9,634 nt of DNA. Source: Ascidiaceihabitans sp047624005 (lineage in GTDB: Bacteria > Pseudomonadota > Alphaproteobacteria > Rhodobacterales > Rhodobacteraceae). The stretch covers positions 1-9,634 of the forward strand of contig JBLHPE010000099.1 in the NCBI GenBank assembly GCA_047624005.1, in the 5' to 3' direction. Shown here in pieces: positions 1 to 6,641 of this stretch (positions within the stretch are counted from its first letter, which is position 1; each line of letters begins with the position of its first letter). The notes under the pieces are model-generated. The model saw only the letters and a list, made by a program, of their open reading frames with translations, made no database searches and had not been told where the DNA came from. Position numbers and translations under genes: made by a program.

Positions 1-27
1 CGGCAGGATCTGTGTATCATTCTTCAT
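1..27 (-). CDS. start of an unidentified gene, cut by the window edge
   Basis: An ATG on the minus strand (bases 27-25) opens a frame that runs to the edge of the window and reads MKNDTQILP. An AAGGAG ribosome binding site lies 10 nt upstream, which is the main reason to believe the start. Nine residues are too few to assign a family. The gene lies downstream of the truncated SMP-30 gene on the same strand, 66 nt after its stop, so the two may have shared an operon. A second reading frame at the end of the SMP-30 remnant stops in TGA at 26-24, giving an ATGA overlap with this start. That would fit an ancestral translational coupling, but it may be chance. Confidence 0.55.
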
Positions 28-93
28 AGGCGTATTGCTCCTTGTGAGGTTCTGGCCGGCTTTGACACCTGCCACAATACGCCGCCTTTCAAA

Positions 94-681
94 TCACGCC
101 ATCACCCAAATTCGGTCATAACTCGTTTCGGCAACATGCACAGTCTTGTCATCTGGGGACAGACCAATACCGTTCGGGGTAATCATCGGCGCATGGACGC
201 GGCGGATATGACGTCCATCTACCGTTGCGTAGTAAAACGCACCATGGTGGACGTACTCCGCCGTAGATTTCCCCAGATCGGTAAAGTAAAATCCGCCAGC
301 AGCGTCGAACACGATGTCATTGGGCCCTCTCAATAGTTGCCCATCGCAGCTGTCATAAAGCGTCTCGAACGCGCCAGTATTTGGATCAACCCGCTGGATG
401 GACCCACTGATGTAGTCATCTGGCGTGCCGATTGGGCGCGTAATCCCGTCTGCCTCGGTCCAGATGAACCCACCGTTATTACAGACGTAGATCATACCGT
501 CGGGGCCCACAGCCGCGCCGTTCGGACCACCGCCAAGTTTGGCGATAACGTCGATCTTGCCATTGGCATGAACACGCGACAAGGTTTGTCGCTTGATCTC
601 AACGAGAATGACGGAGCCATCAGCCATGGCAATGGGGCCTTCAGGAAAATCAAGTCCGTTGCAAATCTTAATCAGCTTCAT
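94..681 (-). pseudogene. SMP-30/gluconolactonase/LRE family protein, C-terminally truncated
   Basis: The family comprises six-bladed beta-propeller, metal-dependent lactonases that hydrolyse sugar-acid lactones such as gluconolactone. The start at 681 is chosen because AAAGGA lies just upstream and because the N-terminus (MKLIKICNGLDFPEGP) begins like the family; upstream in-frame codons look non-coding. Visible landmarks are the FPEGP segment with the first metal-ligand Glu (residue 15), a GPNGAAVGPDG blade motif (52-62), RGPND with the substrate/metal-shell Asn (residue 121), and ITPNGIGLSPDD with the second metal-ligand Asn (residue 170). The frame stops after residue 195 in DRIWVMA, where family members of about 290 residues continue for roughly 100 more. 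The third metal ligand, the Asp in the later PDG motif (Asp204 in human SMP30), is therefore absent. I infer loss of activity. A +1-type frame continues for about 26 codons from the break and ends at the next gene's start, which suggests a deletion plus frameshift. Confidence 0.72.
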
Positions 682-774
682 AACCGTTGGTCCTTTTGGT
701 TTCACGTTGTGGACATAGCCCAAGTTCTGTGAGTTCTTGTCCCCAAATGCACCATACATCAAACGGGGGCTAAT

Positions 775-1146
775 ATGGGAAACTTGAACGGAGCAGTAGC
801 GTGGGTGACCGGCGCAGGTGGTGGCAACGTAGAAGCCTCGGCTAAAGCACGCGCTAGAAGTGGCGCGCATGTTGTGCTTTCAGGGCGACGGCGCGAGGAG
901 CAGAAACGCGTTGTCGACGCCACTAAGTCCGCATTTGGCACAGTGGACACGGCGCGTTTGGATCTTGTGGATGTAGATGCGACGCAGGCGCTTGGTGATA
1001 ACCTCAACGACATCACTGCCCCCATGATCAACAGCACCGGCAGAGAAGTGGTCCCAAAATATTTCCAAAACGACAGCACACTTTACCATAAAATTCTAGA
1101 ATCTGTTGGTAAGAGGTTTTACGTCCCCTCGCTAAGCCAAATTTAG
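775..1146 (+). pseudogene. short-chain dehydrogenase/reductase (SDR), N-terminal remnant
   Basis: The frame reads as the N-terminal half of a classical SDR, an NAD(P)H-dependent oxidoreductase of about 250 residues, but is only 123 residues long. Residues 8-20 carry the beta1-turn-alphaA nucleotide-binding region, VAWVTGAGGGNVE, where the usual last two positions of GxxxGIG have become N-V. SGRRREE (36-42) is the beta2 end, RLDLVD (61-66) has the adenine-contacting Asp, and INSTG (85-89) stands where NNAG normally lies. After YHKILESVGKRFYV, which resembles the helix and strand that follow, the frame ends. The catalytic Ser and the YxxxK motif are missing. A GGGGG stretch 4 nt before the ATG could act as ribosome binding site. 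It faces away from the SMP-30 remnant across 93 nt and lies upstream of the acyl-CoA synthetase, so the three may once have formed one catabolic locus. Confidence 0.65.
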
Positions 1147-1251
1147 TAAAAACCGACGTCGAACAGAAAACAACACTAGCACACCCCAATGAACTCAGCG
1201 CGCCTATGGAACCCCAACAGGAACGCAGAATATTCAAGCGAGAACACCAAT

Positions 1252-2787
1252 ATGCCAAACGCACACGTAGCGGACTTTGACCAACAAATCACACGCGAAT
1301 TACTAGAGGCGAATGCGGCCAAAGGGGCGAACGCTCTTTGCGCTATCGGGGCAAGCGTGGATGTGCCTGTCGCCGTCATCATGCGAAATGATCTTGCACA
1401 GCTTGAGATAATGCGTGCAGCAGCACAGGCAGGTACGGTCATCGTAGCGGTGAATTGGCACGCTGCAGCCGACGAGGTCGCAGCTATTTGCGACGACAGC
1501 GGCGCCCATTTTGTGATCATTCATCGTGATCTGATTGATGCGCTGCGTCCCGCACTTGTCGGGCGCACAGTGATTGCAGTTACCCCAGGTGCAGCGCTTT
1601 GCGCCGCCTACGGGATCGATCCTGTCGATGCGAACGCCGATCCGACCAGCCCTGAATGGAACACTCTTGTCGAGGCCCAGACACCGTTGATTGCGCGCGA
1701 GATGATGCGCCCGCTGATGCGCTACACCTCAGGGTCTATGGGCGCTCCAAAAGGGGTGCGACGGCTTGGGGGCGGCCCGCGCAAAAACTACGAAGATGTG
1801 TTGGCCCGTGTTGGCACCGAAATGCTGCAGCTCAAACCGGGGTCACGGTTTTTTACAGCGGCACCGATCTATCACTCTGCACCGTCCACGCTCACAAGTG
1901 CAGCACTCGTGACACAGGGCGTCTCAATTTTTGTTGCACCCAAGTTCGAGCCGGAGGCGTTTTTGGTCACGATTGAAGCTCAGCGGATCACACATATCTA
2001 TCTGGTTCCCACGATGATGAGCCGGTTGTTGAAACTGCCACAAGACGTGAAAGCGCGGTACGATATTTCCTCAGTTGAATTCTGCGTCTCAACGGGTTCC
2101 CCATGGCCGCATGATCTAAAGGTCGCTTTGATCGACTGGTGGGGTCCGGTGTTTTGGGAGAGCTATGGCGCAACCGAGATTGGGTTTATGACAATGGCGT
2201 CTTCCCACGATGCGTTGGCCAAACCCGGAACGGTGGGGCAAATGCAACTGGGCGGCACCGTTTTGATCCTTGATGAGGATGGGAATAAATTGCCTGCGGG
2301 TGAAGTGGGTGAAATCCATGCGCGGATGGATATCTTTGGTGGGTTCGATTATTCTAACGACCCAAAAAGCAGGGAAGCTTCGGAAAAGCATGGCCACTTC
2401 TCTGTTGGGGATTTGGGCTGGCTGGACGACGATGGGTTCCTGTTTATCACTGACCGTAAGAAAGATATGATTATTTCTGGCGGGGCAAACATCTTTCCTG
2501 CAGAGATCGAGGCCGTTTTGATGCGTGCGCCGTTTATCCGCGATGTCGCTGTCTTTGGCGCGCCTGATCCTGAATTTGGCGAACAGATCGTTGCGGCGGT
2601 GGAACCGTCCGAGGGCTACAAACCAAGTGCGGACGAAGTAATTTCCTTTCTCGATGGCAAACTTGCGCGGTTCAAGCATCCCCGCATCGTTGACTTTCAT
2701 GCGGCGCTCCCGCGCGAGGACAGTGGAAAAATTTTTAAACCCAGACTTCGTGCACCGTATTGGGAGAATGCTGGGCGGAAAATTTAG
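1252..2787 (+). CDS. AMP-forming acyl-CoA synthetase (ANL superfamily)
   Basis: This 511-residue protein activates a carboxylic acid with ATP to an acyl-adenylate and transfers it to CoA. The substrate cannot be read from sequence. Motifs in order: P-loop A3 YTSGSMGAPKGV (158-169), A5 ESYGATEIG (303-311), A7 VGDLGW (385-390), A8 hinge TDRKKDMIISGG (400-411), and A10 PREDSGKIFK (487-496) with the catalytic Lys at 493. The length is normal for the family. ATG 1252 is preferred over an in-frame ATG at 1189 because the added 21 residues are Asn/Ser-rich and unlike the family; neither start has a strong ribosome binding site (a weak GAG lies about 9 nt before 1252). Residue 163 in the P-loop is Met where the signature expects Thr, Ser, Glu or Ile. 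The gene is flanked by remnants on both sides, so it may be a survivor of a decaying locus. It converges with the transporter remnant across 13 nt. Confidence 0.88.
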   Translation: MPNAHVADFDQQITRELLEANAAKGANALCAIGASVDVPVAVIMRNDLAQLEIMRAAAQAGTVIVAVNWHAAADEVAAICDDSGAHFVIIHRDLIDALRPALVGRTVIAVTPGAALCAAYGIDPVDANADPTSPEWNTLVEAQTPLIAREMMRPLMRYTSGSMGAPKGVRRLGGGPRKNYEDVLARVGTEMLQLKPGSRFFTAAPIYHSAPSTLTSAALVTQGVSIFVAPKFEPEAFLVTIEAQRITHIYLVPTMMSRLLKLPQDVKARYDISSVEFCVSTGSPWPHDLKVALIDWWGPVFWESYGATEIGFMTMASSHDALAKPGTVGQMQLGGTVLILDEDGNKLPAGEVGEIHARMDIFGGFDYSNDPKSREASEKHGHFSVGDLGWLDDDGFLFITDRKKDMIISGGANIFPAEIEAVLMRAPFIRDVAVFGAPDPEFGEQIVAAVEPSEGYKPSADEVISFLDGKLARFKHPRIVDFHAALPREDSGKIFKPRLRAPYWENAGRKI

Positions 2788-2800
2788 GGCACTTAACCAT

Positions 2801-3205
2801 TTAGATTATGGACTTGGTCTGAGGCCGTCTGAACGCAATGAACAGGCCGGATGCAAAGATCACATTCGCGTCAATCCAAGTATAGACACCTGGAATTTCT
2901 GCAAAGAACCAAGCGCCAATGAGTGCCGTCCATGTCAATTTAAGGAAGTCGAAGGGCATCAAGGCCGTTGGGTCGGTTTCCTTTAATGCTTGGCTCAACG
3001 ACATTTGCGCGATTGTGTCAAACAGACCGATCAGTATCATCCATCCGAGGGTGTGCTGCCTGAAGGATTTCCAAACCCAAAGCGCGCAGAACCTTTCGAC
3101 GTTTGCGGTGAGCGTTGTCATAATTCTTCGGATCGACCTTAGAATTAGAGTCACGGTGTTAGACCCACATGCCTCGGTTAGCAAATCCAGGATGGACGCT
3201 TGCAC
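2801..3205 (-). pseudogene. EamA/DMT-family transporter, C-terminal remnant
   Basis: EamA (drug/metabolite transporter) proteins have ten membrane helices and about 300 residues. Only the last part remains here, in a 134-residue frame. The recognisable portion runs from about residue 50: GWMILIGLFDTIAQMSLSQA (54-73), ALKETDPTALMPFDFLKL (73-90), then WTALIGAWFFAEIPGVYTWI (91-110) and a final helix to FIAF. These match the typical second EamA repeat, where a helix is followed by an A..AxPtxlaPf-like turn and a FGEhP-like FAEIP. The first 45 or so residues look degraded. No first EamA repeat is visible further upstream in any frame, so this is a truncated gene, not a simple frameshift. An internal ATG at 3121 exists, but no good ribosome binding site supports it. 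The remnant converges on the acyl-CoA synthetase. What it once transported cannot be told. Confidence 0.7.
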
Positions 3206-3365
3206 AGGTGTAACTGGTGTACCCCGAGTTGGTGGGCGAACTCATCGTGAAGTTTGCTAGATAGGGGGAATGTCTGTTTTGGACTGGAAGCAGAAATTAC
3301 AAACATCATCTTGGACGGCCGCTTTATCCGCATAGTGTGAGTTTGCGCACAGCGCAGCAAATAGC

Positions 3366-3548
3366 CGCTTCAATCCGCTGCTGAACGGTTGGTCGACGCT
3401 CTGGTTGCACGGAATGAGGCGCTTTGCCGTGCATCCAACCGAGTCAGACGCCTGTGGCAGGATTGTGGAAGACGTGGAACCGATCTTTGCCGCGTCCCCA
3501 GACCTGCGCGGCCTGTTGACGCTAGAAGCTGATCCCATTGGACGTTAG
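3366..3548 (+). pseudogene. possible phage terminase large subunit (gpA-like) fragment
   Basis: A plus-strand open frame begins after a stop at 3333 and ends in TAG at 3548. From 3366 it encodes about 60 residues, including the segments RFNPLLNGWSTLWLHG, RRFAVHPTESDA, VEPIFAASPDLRGLL and EADPIGR. In gpA-type terminase ATPases a helix with xLLNxW is followed by a strand with VQPTExxA, then a helix ending in xPxLRGL. The order and spacing here resemble that. The Walker A segment that should precede it is not visible, and nothing phage-like lies on either side. This assignment is from memory of the family and is uncertain; the frame could be meaningless. The rest of the 354-nt gap between the transporter remnant and the next gene (3206-3365) contains no convincing gene, only minus-strand open frames without family features. 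Confidence 0.35.
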
Positions 3549-3559
3549 ACCTTGCTGTC

Positions 3560-3857
3560 CTAGAAATTTCCCGGCGATTCATTCAAGGTCATTGCTGCCA
3601 AAAGTCCAAGAAATCTTAGAAGGCACAACGCTAAGCTGCTTATACGCGCCGAGAGATAGATGCCTGCGTGGCGCTGTTGTCGCGATTATCGGGCGCATCA
3701 GAAGTCCGATGGTAATCACGGCCACTGCATTGCTGAGGCACATGATCAGGCCAAGCCAGTGCCACTCACTGCCCAAGAGGGCTTGACCAACGCCGAAAAG
3801 TGGGAATGCCGCCAAGATGCACAGACCAATGATCCTAAAACTGTGTGCATCAGGCAT
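3560..3857 (-). pseudogene. DUF4386-like membrane protein, frameshifted and truncated
   Basis: The start at 3857 has GGAG 7 nt upstream inside the end of the preceding oxidoreductase gene, and the two reading frames overlap by 8 nt, a coupled arrangement. The first 64 residues include two hydrophobic helices (about 8-28 and 35-54) and end in IGLLMRPIIATTAPR. After that the frame becomes nonsense, running on to 3579. The next frame, entered at about base 3665, instead gives GIYLSARISSLALCLLRFLG, the expected third segment of DUF4386-type proteins, and stops at 3560. I infer a single frameshift, followed by loss of the rest, since family members have about 220-240 residues and only about 98 are left here. 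It is probably a paralogue of the intact DUF4386 gene upstream in the same operon. The function of the family is unknown. Confidence 0.6.
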
Positions 3858-4887
3858 GAGCTGTCTCCGCCATTTGAAGATCTTCGTCAGCATGAAAATG
3901 CGCGTTACTTTGAGATTTGATCGTCACAACGACGTTGCCTTTCTTGTGCCCCGTATCGACATGGGTATGCGCGGCAATCATTTGGGAAAAATCATAGCTT
4001 CTGTCGATGACAGGATGGAAAGTCCCATTCGCTGCAAGATCAACGACTTTGCGCAGGATATCGACTGACTCTGACGCCACGCCGCCAATCAGACGCTTGC
4101 CGCGCAACCGGGCCTTGAGCCAGCCCAAGATCATGTCGGATGTAGATCCTGCGATCAGCAGCATACGACCGTTTGGCACCAAGGCGTGCCGCGCCCGGTC
4201 CCAAGGTGCTGTGTCAACGGTATCCACGACCATGTCGTATTGCGGGCCTTCTTTGGTAAAGTCATGCGTGGTGTAGTCGATGACACGGTCGGCCCCGATG
4301 CTACGCACGAGATCTGCATTTGTGGCGCTGCAGATGCCCGTCACCTCGGCCCCAAAGTGCTTGGCAATTTGGACGCAGGCGGAGCCGACAGAACCAGACG
4401 CCCCGTTGATCAGAATCCGTTCACCTGCGCGCAATTTCCCCTTATTGATCAGAAAATCATAAGCAGTTGTGGCTCCAAATGGGATGGCTGCTGCTTCCTC
4501 GAAGTTCAGGGTTTCTGGTTTGCGGACGACCTTTCCATCGGCGGGCATCGTGATGAATTCCGCATGCGCGCCAAATCCTGCGCCTGGAAAACCGATGACG
4601 GCATCTCCGGGTTGGAAAGTGGTCACATCTGCACCGATGGCTTCGACTACCCCGGATAAATCAGTTCCAAGAACTGGCTTGCGAGGGCGCGTTATGCCGA
4701 AGACAAGTCGTCCAACTAGTCCTAACCCAGCGGGCATCGTCAAGCTCCGCGCCCGCCAGTCACCCGCACTTACGGTGGTTGCAACAATACGGATCAGCAC
4801 CTCGTTTGCCTTAGGTGTTGGGGTGGGCAGTTCGACGTAGTTCAAGACGTCAGGGCTGCCGTATTCAGTATAAGTATAGGCATGCAT
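3850..4887 (-). CDS. zinc-free MDR-family NAD(P)H-dependent oxidoreductase (quinone reductase-like)
   Basis: This 345-residue protein belongs to the medium-chain dehydrogenase/reductase superfamily, which uses NAD(P)H to reduce quinones, enones or aldehydes. The N-terminal GroES-like catalytic domain covers about 1-130, with GTDLSGVVEAIG (74-85) and GDAVIG (94-99). The Rossmann domain follows, with the nucleotide loop NGASGSVGSACVQIAK (161-176), the AxxGxxG form typical of zinc-independent quinone oxidoreductases. No catalytic Cys/His zinc set is seen. The start at 4887 is supported by an AAGGAG site 8 nt upstream. Homologues usually end near the strand GNVVVTI (318-324). Here about 21 polar residues follow, rich in His, Asp and Glu, and this tail overlaps the next gene's ribosome binding site and start. 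It lies 12 nt downstream of the DUF4386 gene, so the two are co-transcribed, probably under the divergent LysR protein. The substrate is unknown. Confidence 0.87.
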   Translation of the reverse strand: MHAYTYTEYGSPDVLNYVELPTPTPKANEVLIRIVATTVSAGDWRARSLTMPAGLGLVGRLVFGITRPRKPVLGTDLSGVVEAIGADVTTFQPGDAVIGFPGAGFGAHAEFITMPADGKVVRKPETLNFEEAAAIPFGATTAYDFLINKGKLRAGERILINGASGSVGSACVQIAKHFGAEVTGICSATNADLVRSIGADRVIDYTTHDFTKEGPQYDMVVDTVDTAPWDRARHALVPNGRMLLIAGSTSDMILGWLKARLRGKRLIGGVASESVDILRKVVDLAANGTFHPVIDRSYDFSQMIAAHTHVDTGHKKGNVVVTIKSQSNAHFHADEDLQMAETAHA

Positions 4888-4899
4888 ATCAAGAGCTCC

Positions 4900-5628
4900 T
4901 TAAGCTGTCTGAGGTGTGGAAATGGATTGGGCGGTATTGCTGCGCAGGCCACGGATGAGCAGCCAGAGGCCGAAGCCGATTTCCGAGATCGTCACAATCG
5001 TGAGCAACCCGATAATGGTGATGTCCAGTGCGGCAACATCAGTGAACGTCAACTCAACAAGGCCTTGGATCAGATAGCCAAACGCACCTATAAACAACCC
5101 CCAACCCAGCAGATGTGGGACCAATCTGGATCGCAGGATAATCCATCCAAGGGCAAGCAGATGTGCGCCAAAGAAAAGCTGCCAGACGTAAACCCCAAGG
5201 GCATGAGCCGCGAAAAAGATTTGCGCAATGGCTTGAGTGTTCGTTGGGTCCAGCCCCATCGGCTGGGTCAGCAGTACATAAGGCATGACCCACAGCAACA
5301 GGTTGATCCCCATGACCACGATCATCCCCAAACGGGACACCATCGCGATAAGCGAAAGTCGGGGGCTGGTGGTGCGAAACATCTGATACAAGATGACCGT
5401 TATCGCGATCTCAAGCAGGATCACAGCGCTGTCGGCAAGGATACCCAATCGAAAGAGCCCAAGCTGCTCCATCAGATTGGTGCCAGTGGTTGCAGCATCC
5501 CCAGCCACGGCGATCTGAGACGGCACATAGCCGATGCTGAAACCACCGCAAACGGCGATAGTGAGGTAGAGGGCCCCTGCGATGCGGGCGTCCTTCAGGT
5601 TCAATGTGTTTTGAGTGTCCTTCGGCAT
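4900..5628 (-). CDS. DUF4386 domain-containing membrane protein
   Basis: A 242-residue hydrophobic protein of the DUF4386 family, whose function is unknown. About six membrane helices can be seen, near residues 14-34, 61-82, 94-121, 135-163, 170-190 and 203-226. Family-like features are ARIAGALYLTIAVCGGF near the N-terminus, the LFRLGILADSAVILLEI segment (58-74), YQMFR (81-85) and FFGAHLLALGWIILRS (152-167). The start at 5628 is preferred over the ATG at 5643 because AAAGGAAA lies directly upstream of 5628 and none lies before 5643. It is the first gene of a minus-strand operon with the MDR oxidoreductase 12 nt downstream and a damaged DUF4386-like gene after that. The divergent LysR gene and the sites at 5690-5745 suggest regulated expression. 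A role as membrane partner of the oxidoreductase is possible but is only inferred from position. Confidence 0.85.
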   Translation of the reverse strand: MPKDTQNTLNLKDARIAGALYLTIAVCGGFSIGYVPSQIAVAGDAATTGTNLMEQLGLFRLGILADSAVILLEIAITVILYQMFRTTSPRLSLIAMVSRLGMIVVMGINLLLWVMPYVLLTQPMGLDPTNTQAIAQIFFAAHALGVYVWQLFFGAHLLALGWIILRSRLVPHLLGWGLFIGAFGYLIQGLVELTFTDVAALDITIIGLLTIVTISEIGFGLWLLIRGLRSNTAQSISTPQTA

Positions 5629-5689
5629 TGCATTTCCTTTCATGGGTCAAAGCGCGACCGGATGAGATGATTGATGTTGTCTGAGGTTT

Positions 5690-5723
5690 ATTTGATCGAA
5701 CCACTCATGCGAATTGACCAAAT
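5690..5723. promoter_or_regulatory. imperfect inverted repeat, candidate LysR-type binding site
   Basis: Between the divergent DUF4386 and LysR genes, the arms ATTTGATCGAACC (5690-5702) and GAATTGACCAAAT (5711-5723) are inverted copies matching at 9 of 13 positions, with 8 nt between them. The outer ends are strongest (ATTTG/CAAAT). LysR-family regulators commonly bind imperfect dyads of this size between themselves and a divergent target. No clear -35/-10 pair could be fixed for either direction. The role is inferred from position and symmetry only. Confidence 0.4.
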
Positions 5724-5733
5724 CCTGTGATTT

Positions 5734-5745
5734 GATATGCATATC
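5734..5745. promoter_or_regulatory. perfect 12-bp palindrome at the LysR gene start
   Basis: GATATGCATATC is a perfect palindrome ending 3 nt before the preferred LysR start codon (5749) and covering the alternative ATG at 5737. A protein bound here could repress the regulator's own gene. The alternating AT-rich composition makes chance occurrence possible, so this is a low-confidence site. Confidence 0.3.
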
Positions 5746-5748
5746 TGC

Positions 5749-6639
5749 ATGGATTGGCGCTCGGTAAAATTTGATTGGAACAAAGCGCGGGCTTTCTTGG
5801 TGACGGCTGAGGAAGGATCGTTGTCAGCTGCCGCGCGTGCTTTGGGAATGGCGCAGCCAACTCTTGGCCGTCAGGTGGACGGGCTTGAGCAGGAACTGGG
5901 AATCGTTCTGTTTGAGAGGGTCGGTCGCGGGTTAACCCTCACGCCAAGTGGTCTGGAATTGCTGGACCATGTCCGTGACATGGGAGAGGCTGCAGGCCGT
6001 GTCTCGATGACGGCGCTTGGTCAATCGCAAGCGTTAGAAGGAACGATCTGCATCTCGGCCAGCGAGACCTATGCCGTGGTGCTGTTGCCGCCAATCATCG
6101 CTAAATTACGCATCATGGAACCCGACATTCAGGTTGAGATTGTCGTGGCCAATCATGCCAGCGACCTGCGTCGCCGCGAGGCCGATATCGCGATCCGCAA
6201 CTTCCGACCTACTGAACCCAATCTGATTGCCAAAAAGATCGGCGATGCGGATGCGGTTCTCTATGCAACGCCAGACTATATCGAAAAAATCGGCAACCCG
6301 ACGAAGCCCTACGATTTGCGTAACGCTGACTTCGTGAACATGGATCATGGTGGTATGATGCTCAAAGGACTCAATACACTTGGGCTTGGCCTGACTGAGA
6401 CGAACTTTCCGCTTCTGACGGAAAGTTATCTGGTCATGTGGGAACTTGTTCGCCAAGGGGCTGCCATCGGTATTTTAGACGCCCATATTGGCGATGCAGA
6501 TCCGATCGTGCGCCGCGTTCTACCTGACCTCGAACCGCTTGTTTTCCCCATCTGGCTCGTCTCGCACCGAGAACTCGCAACCAGCCGCCGCATTCGCAGG
6601 GTCTATGATTTTCTAGCAGAAGAACTGACGCGGGGCTAA
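5749..6639 (+). CDS. LysR-family transcriptional regulator
   Basis: A 296-residue LysR-type regulator of normal length. The winged helix-turn-helix lies at about 8-66, with AEEGSLSAAARALGMAQPTL (20-39) as the core, GRQVDGLEQELGIVLFER as the recognition and wing region, and LTPSGLELL (64-72) leading into the linker helix. The rest is the two-lobed effector-binding domain, including LEGTICISASETYAVVLLP (96-114) and ADIAIRN (145-151). MDWRSVKFDWNKARAF starts in the way this subgroup usually does, so ATG 5749 is preferred; ATG 5737 would add four residues, and neither has a clear ribosome binding site. It is divergent from the DUF4386-oxidoreductase operon, its likely target. The ligand is unknown. 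Its stop lies 2 nt from that of the convergent TetR gene. Confidence 0.9.
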   Translation: MDWRSVKFDWNKARAFLVTAEEGSLSAAARALGMAQPTLGRQVDGLEQELGIVLFERVGRGLTLTPSGLELLDHVRDMGEAAGRVSMTALGQSQALEGTICISASETYAVVLLPPIIAKLRIMEPDIQVEIVVANHASDLRRREADIAIRNFRPTEPNLIAKKIGDADAVLYATPDYIEKIGNPTKPYDLRNADFVNMDHGGMMLKGLNTLGLGLTETNFPLLTESYLVMWELVRQGAAIGILDAHIGDADPIVRRVLPDLEPLVFPIWLVSHRELATSRRIRRVYDFLAEELTRG

Positions 6640-6641
6640 CT

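Noticed and set aside
136..732. Two abutting plus-strand open frames opposite the SMP-30 remnant
   Set aside because: They carry no family features and are the complement of clear beta-propeller sequence on the minus strand.
1189..1251. A 21-residue N-terminal extension of the acyl-CoA synthetase
   Set aside because: Asn/Ser-rich, no ribosome binding site before 1189, and the family's usual N-terminus is reached with the ATG at 1252.
2116..2700. A 194-codon minus-strand open frame inside the acyl-CoA synthetase
   Set aside because: It lies wholly antisense to a gene with all ANL motifs and shows no recognisable domain.
3257..3538. A minus-strand open frame in the gap between the transporter and DUF4386-like remnants
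   Set aside because: The residues look random (many Ser, Cys and Pro, no domain), there is no good ribosome binding site, and it overlaps the better-supported terminase-like frame.
4882..5670. A 262-codon plus-strand open frame opposite the DUF4386 gene
   Set aside because: Its product is polar, rich in Gln, His and Asp, with no family features. It mirrors the codons of the well-supported membrane protein with a good ribosome binding site on the other strand.
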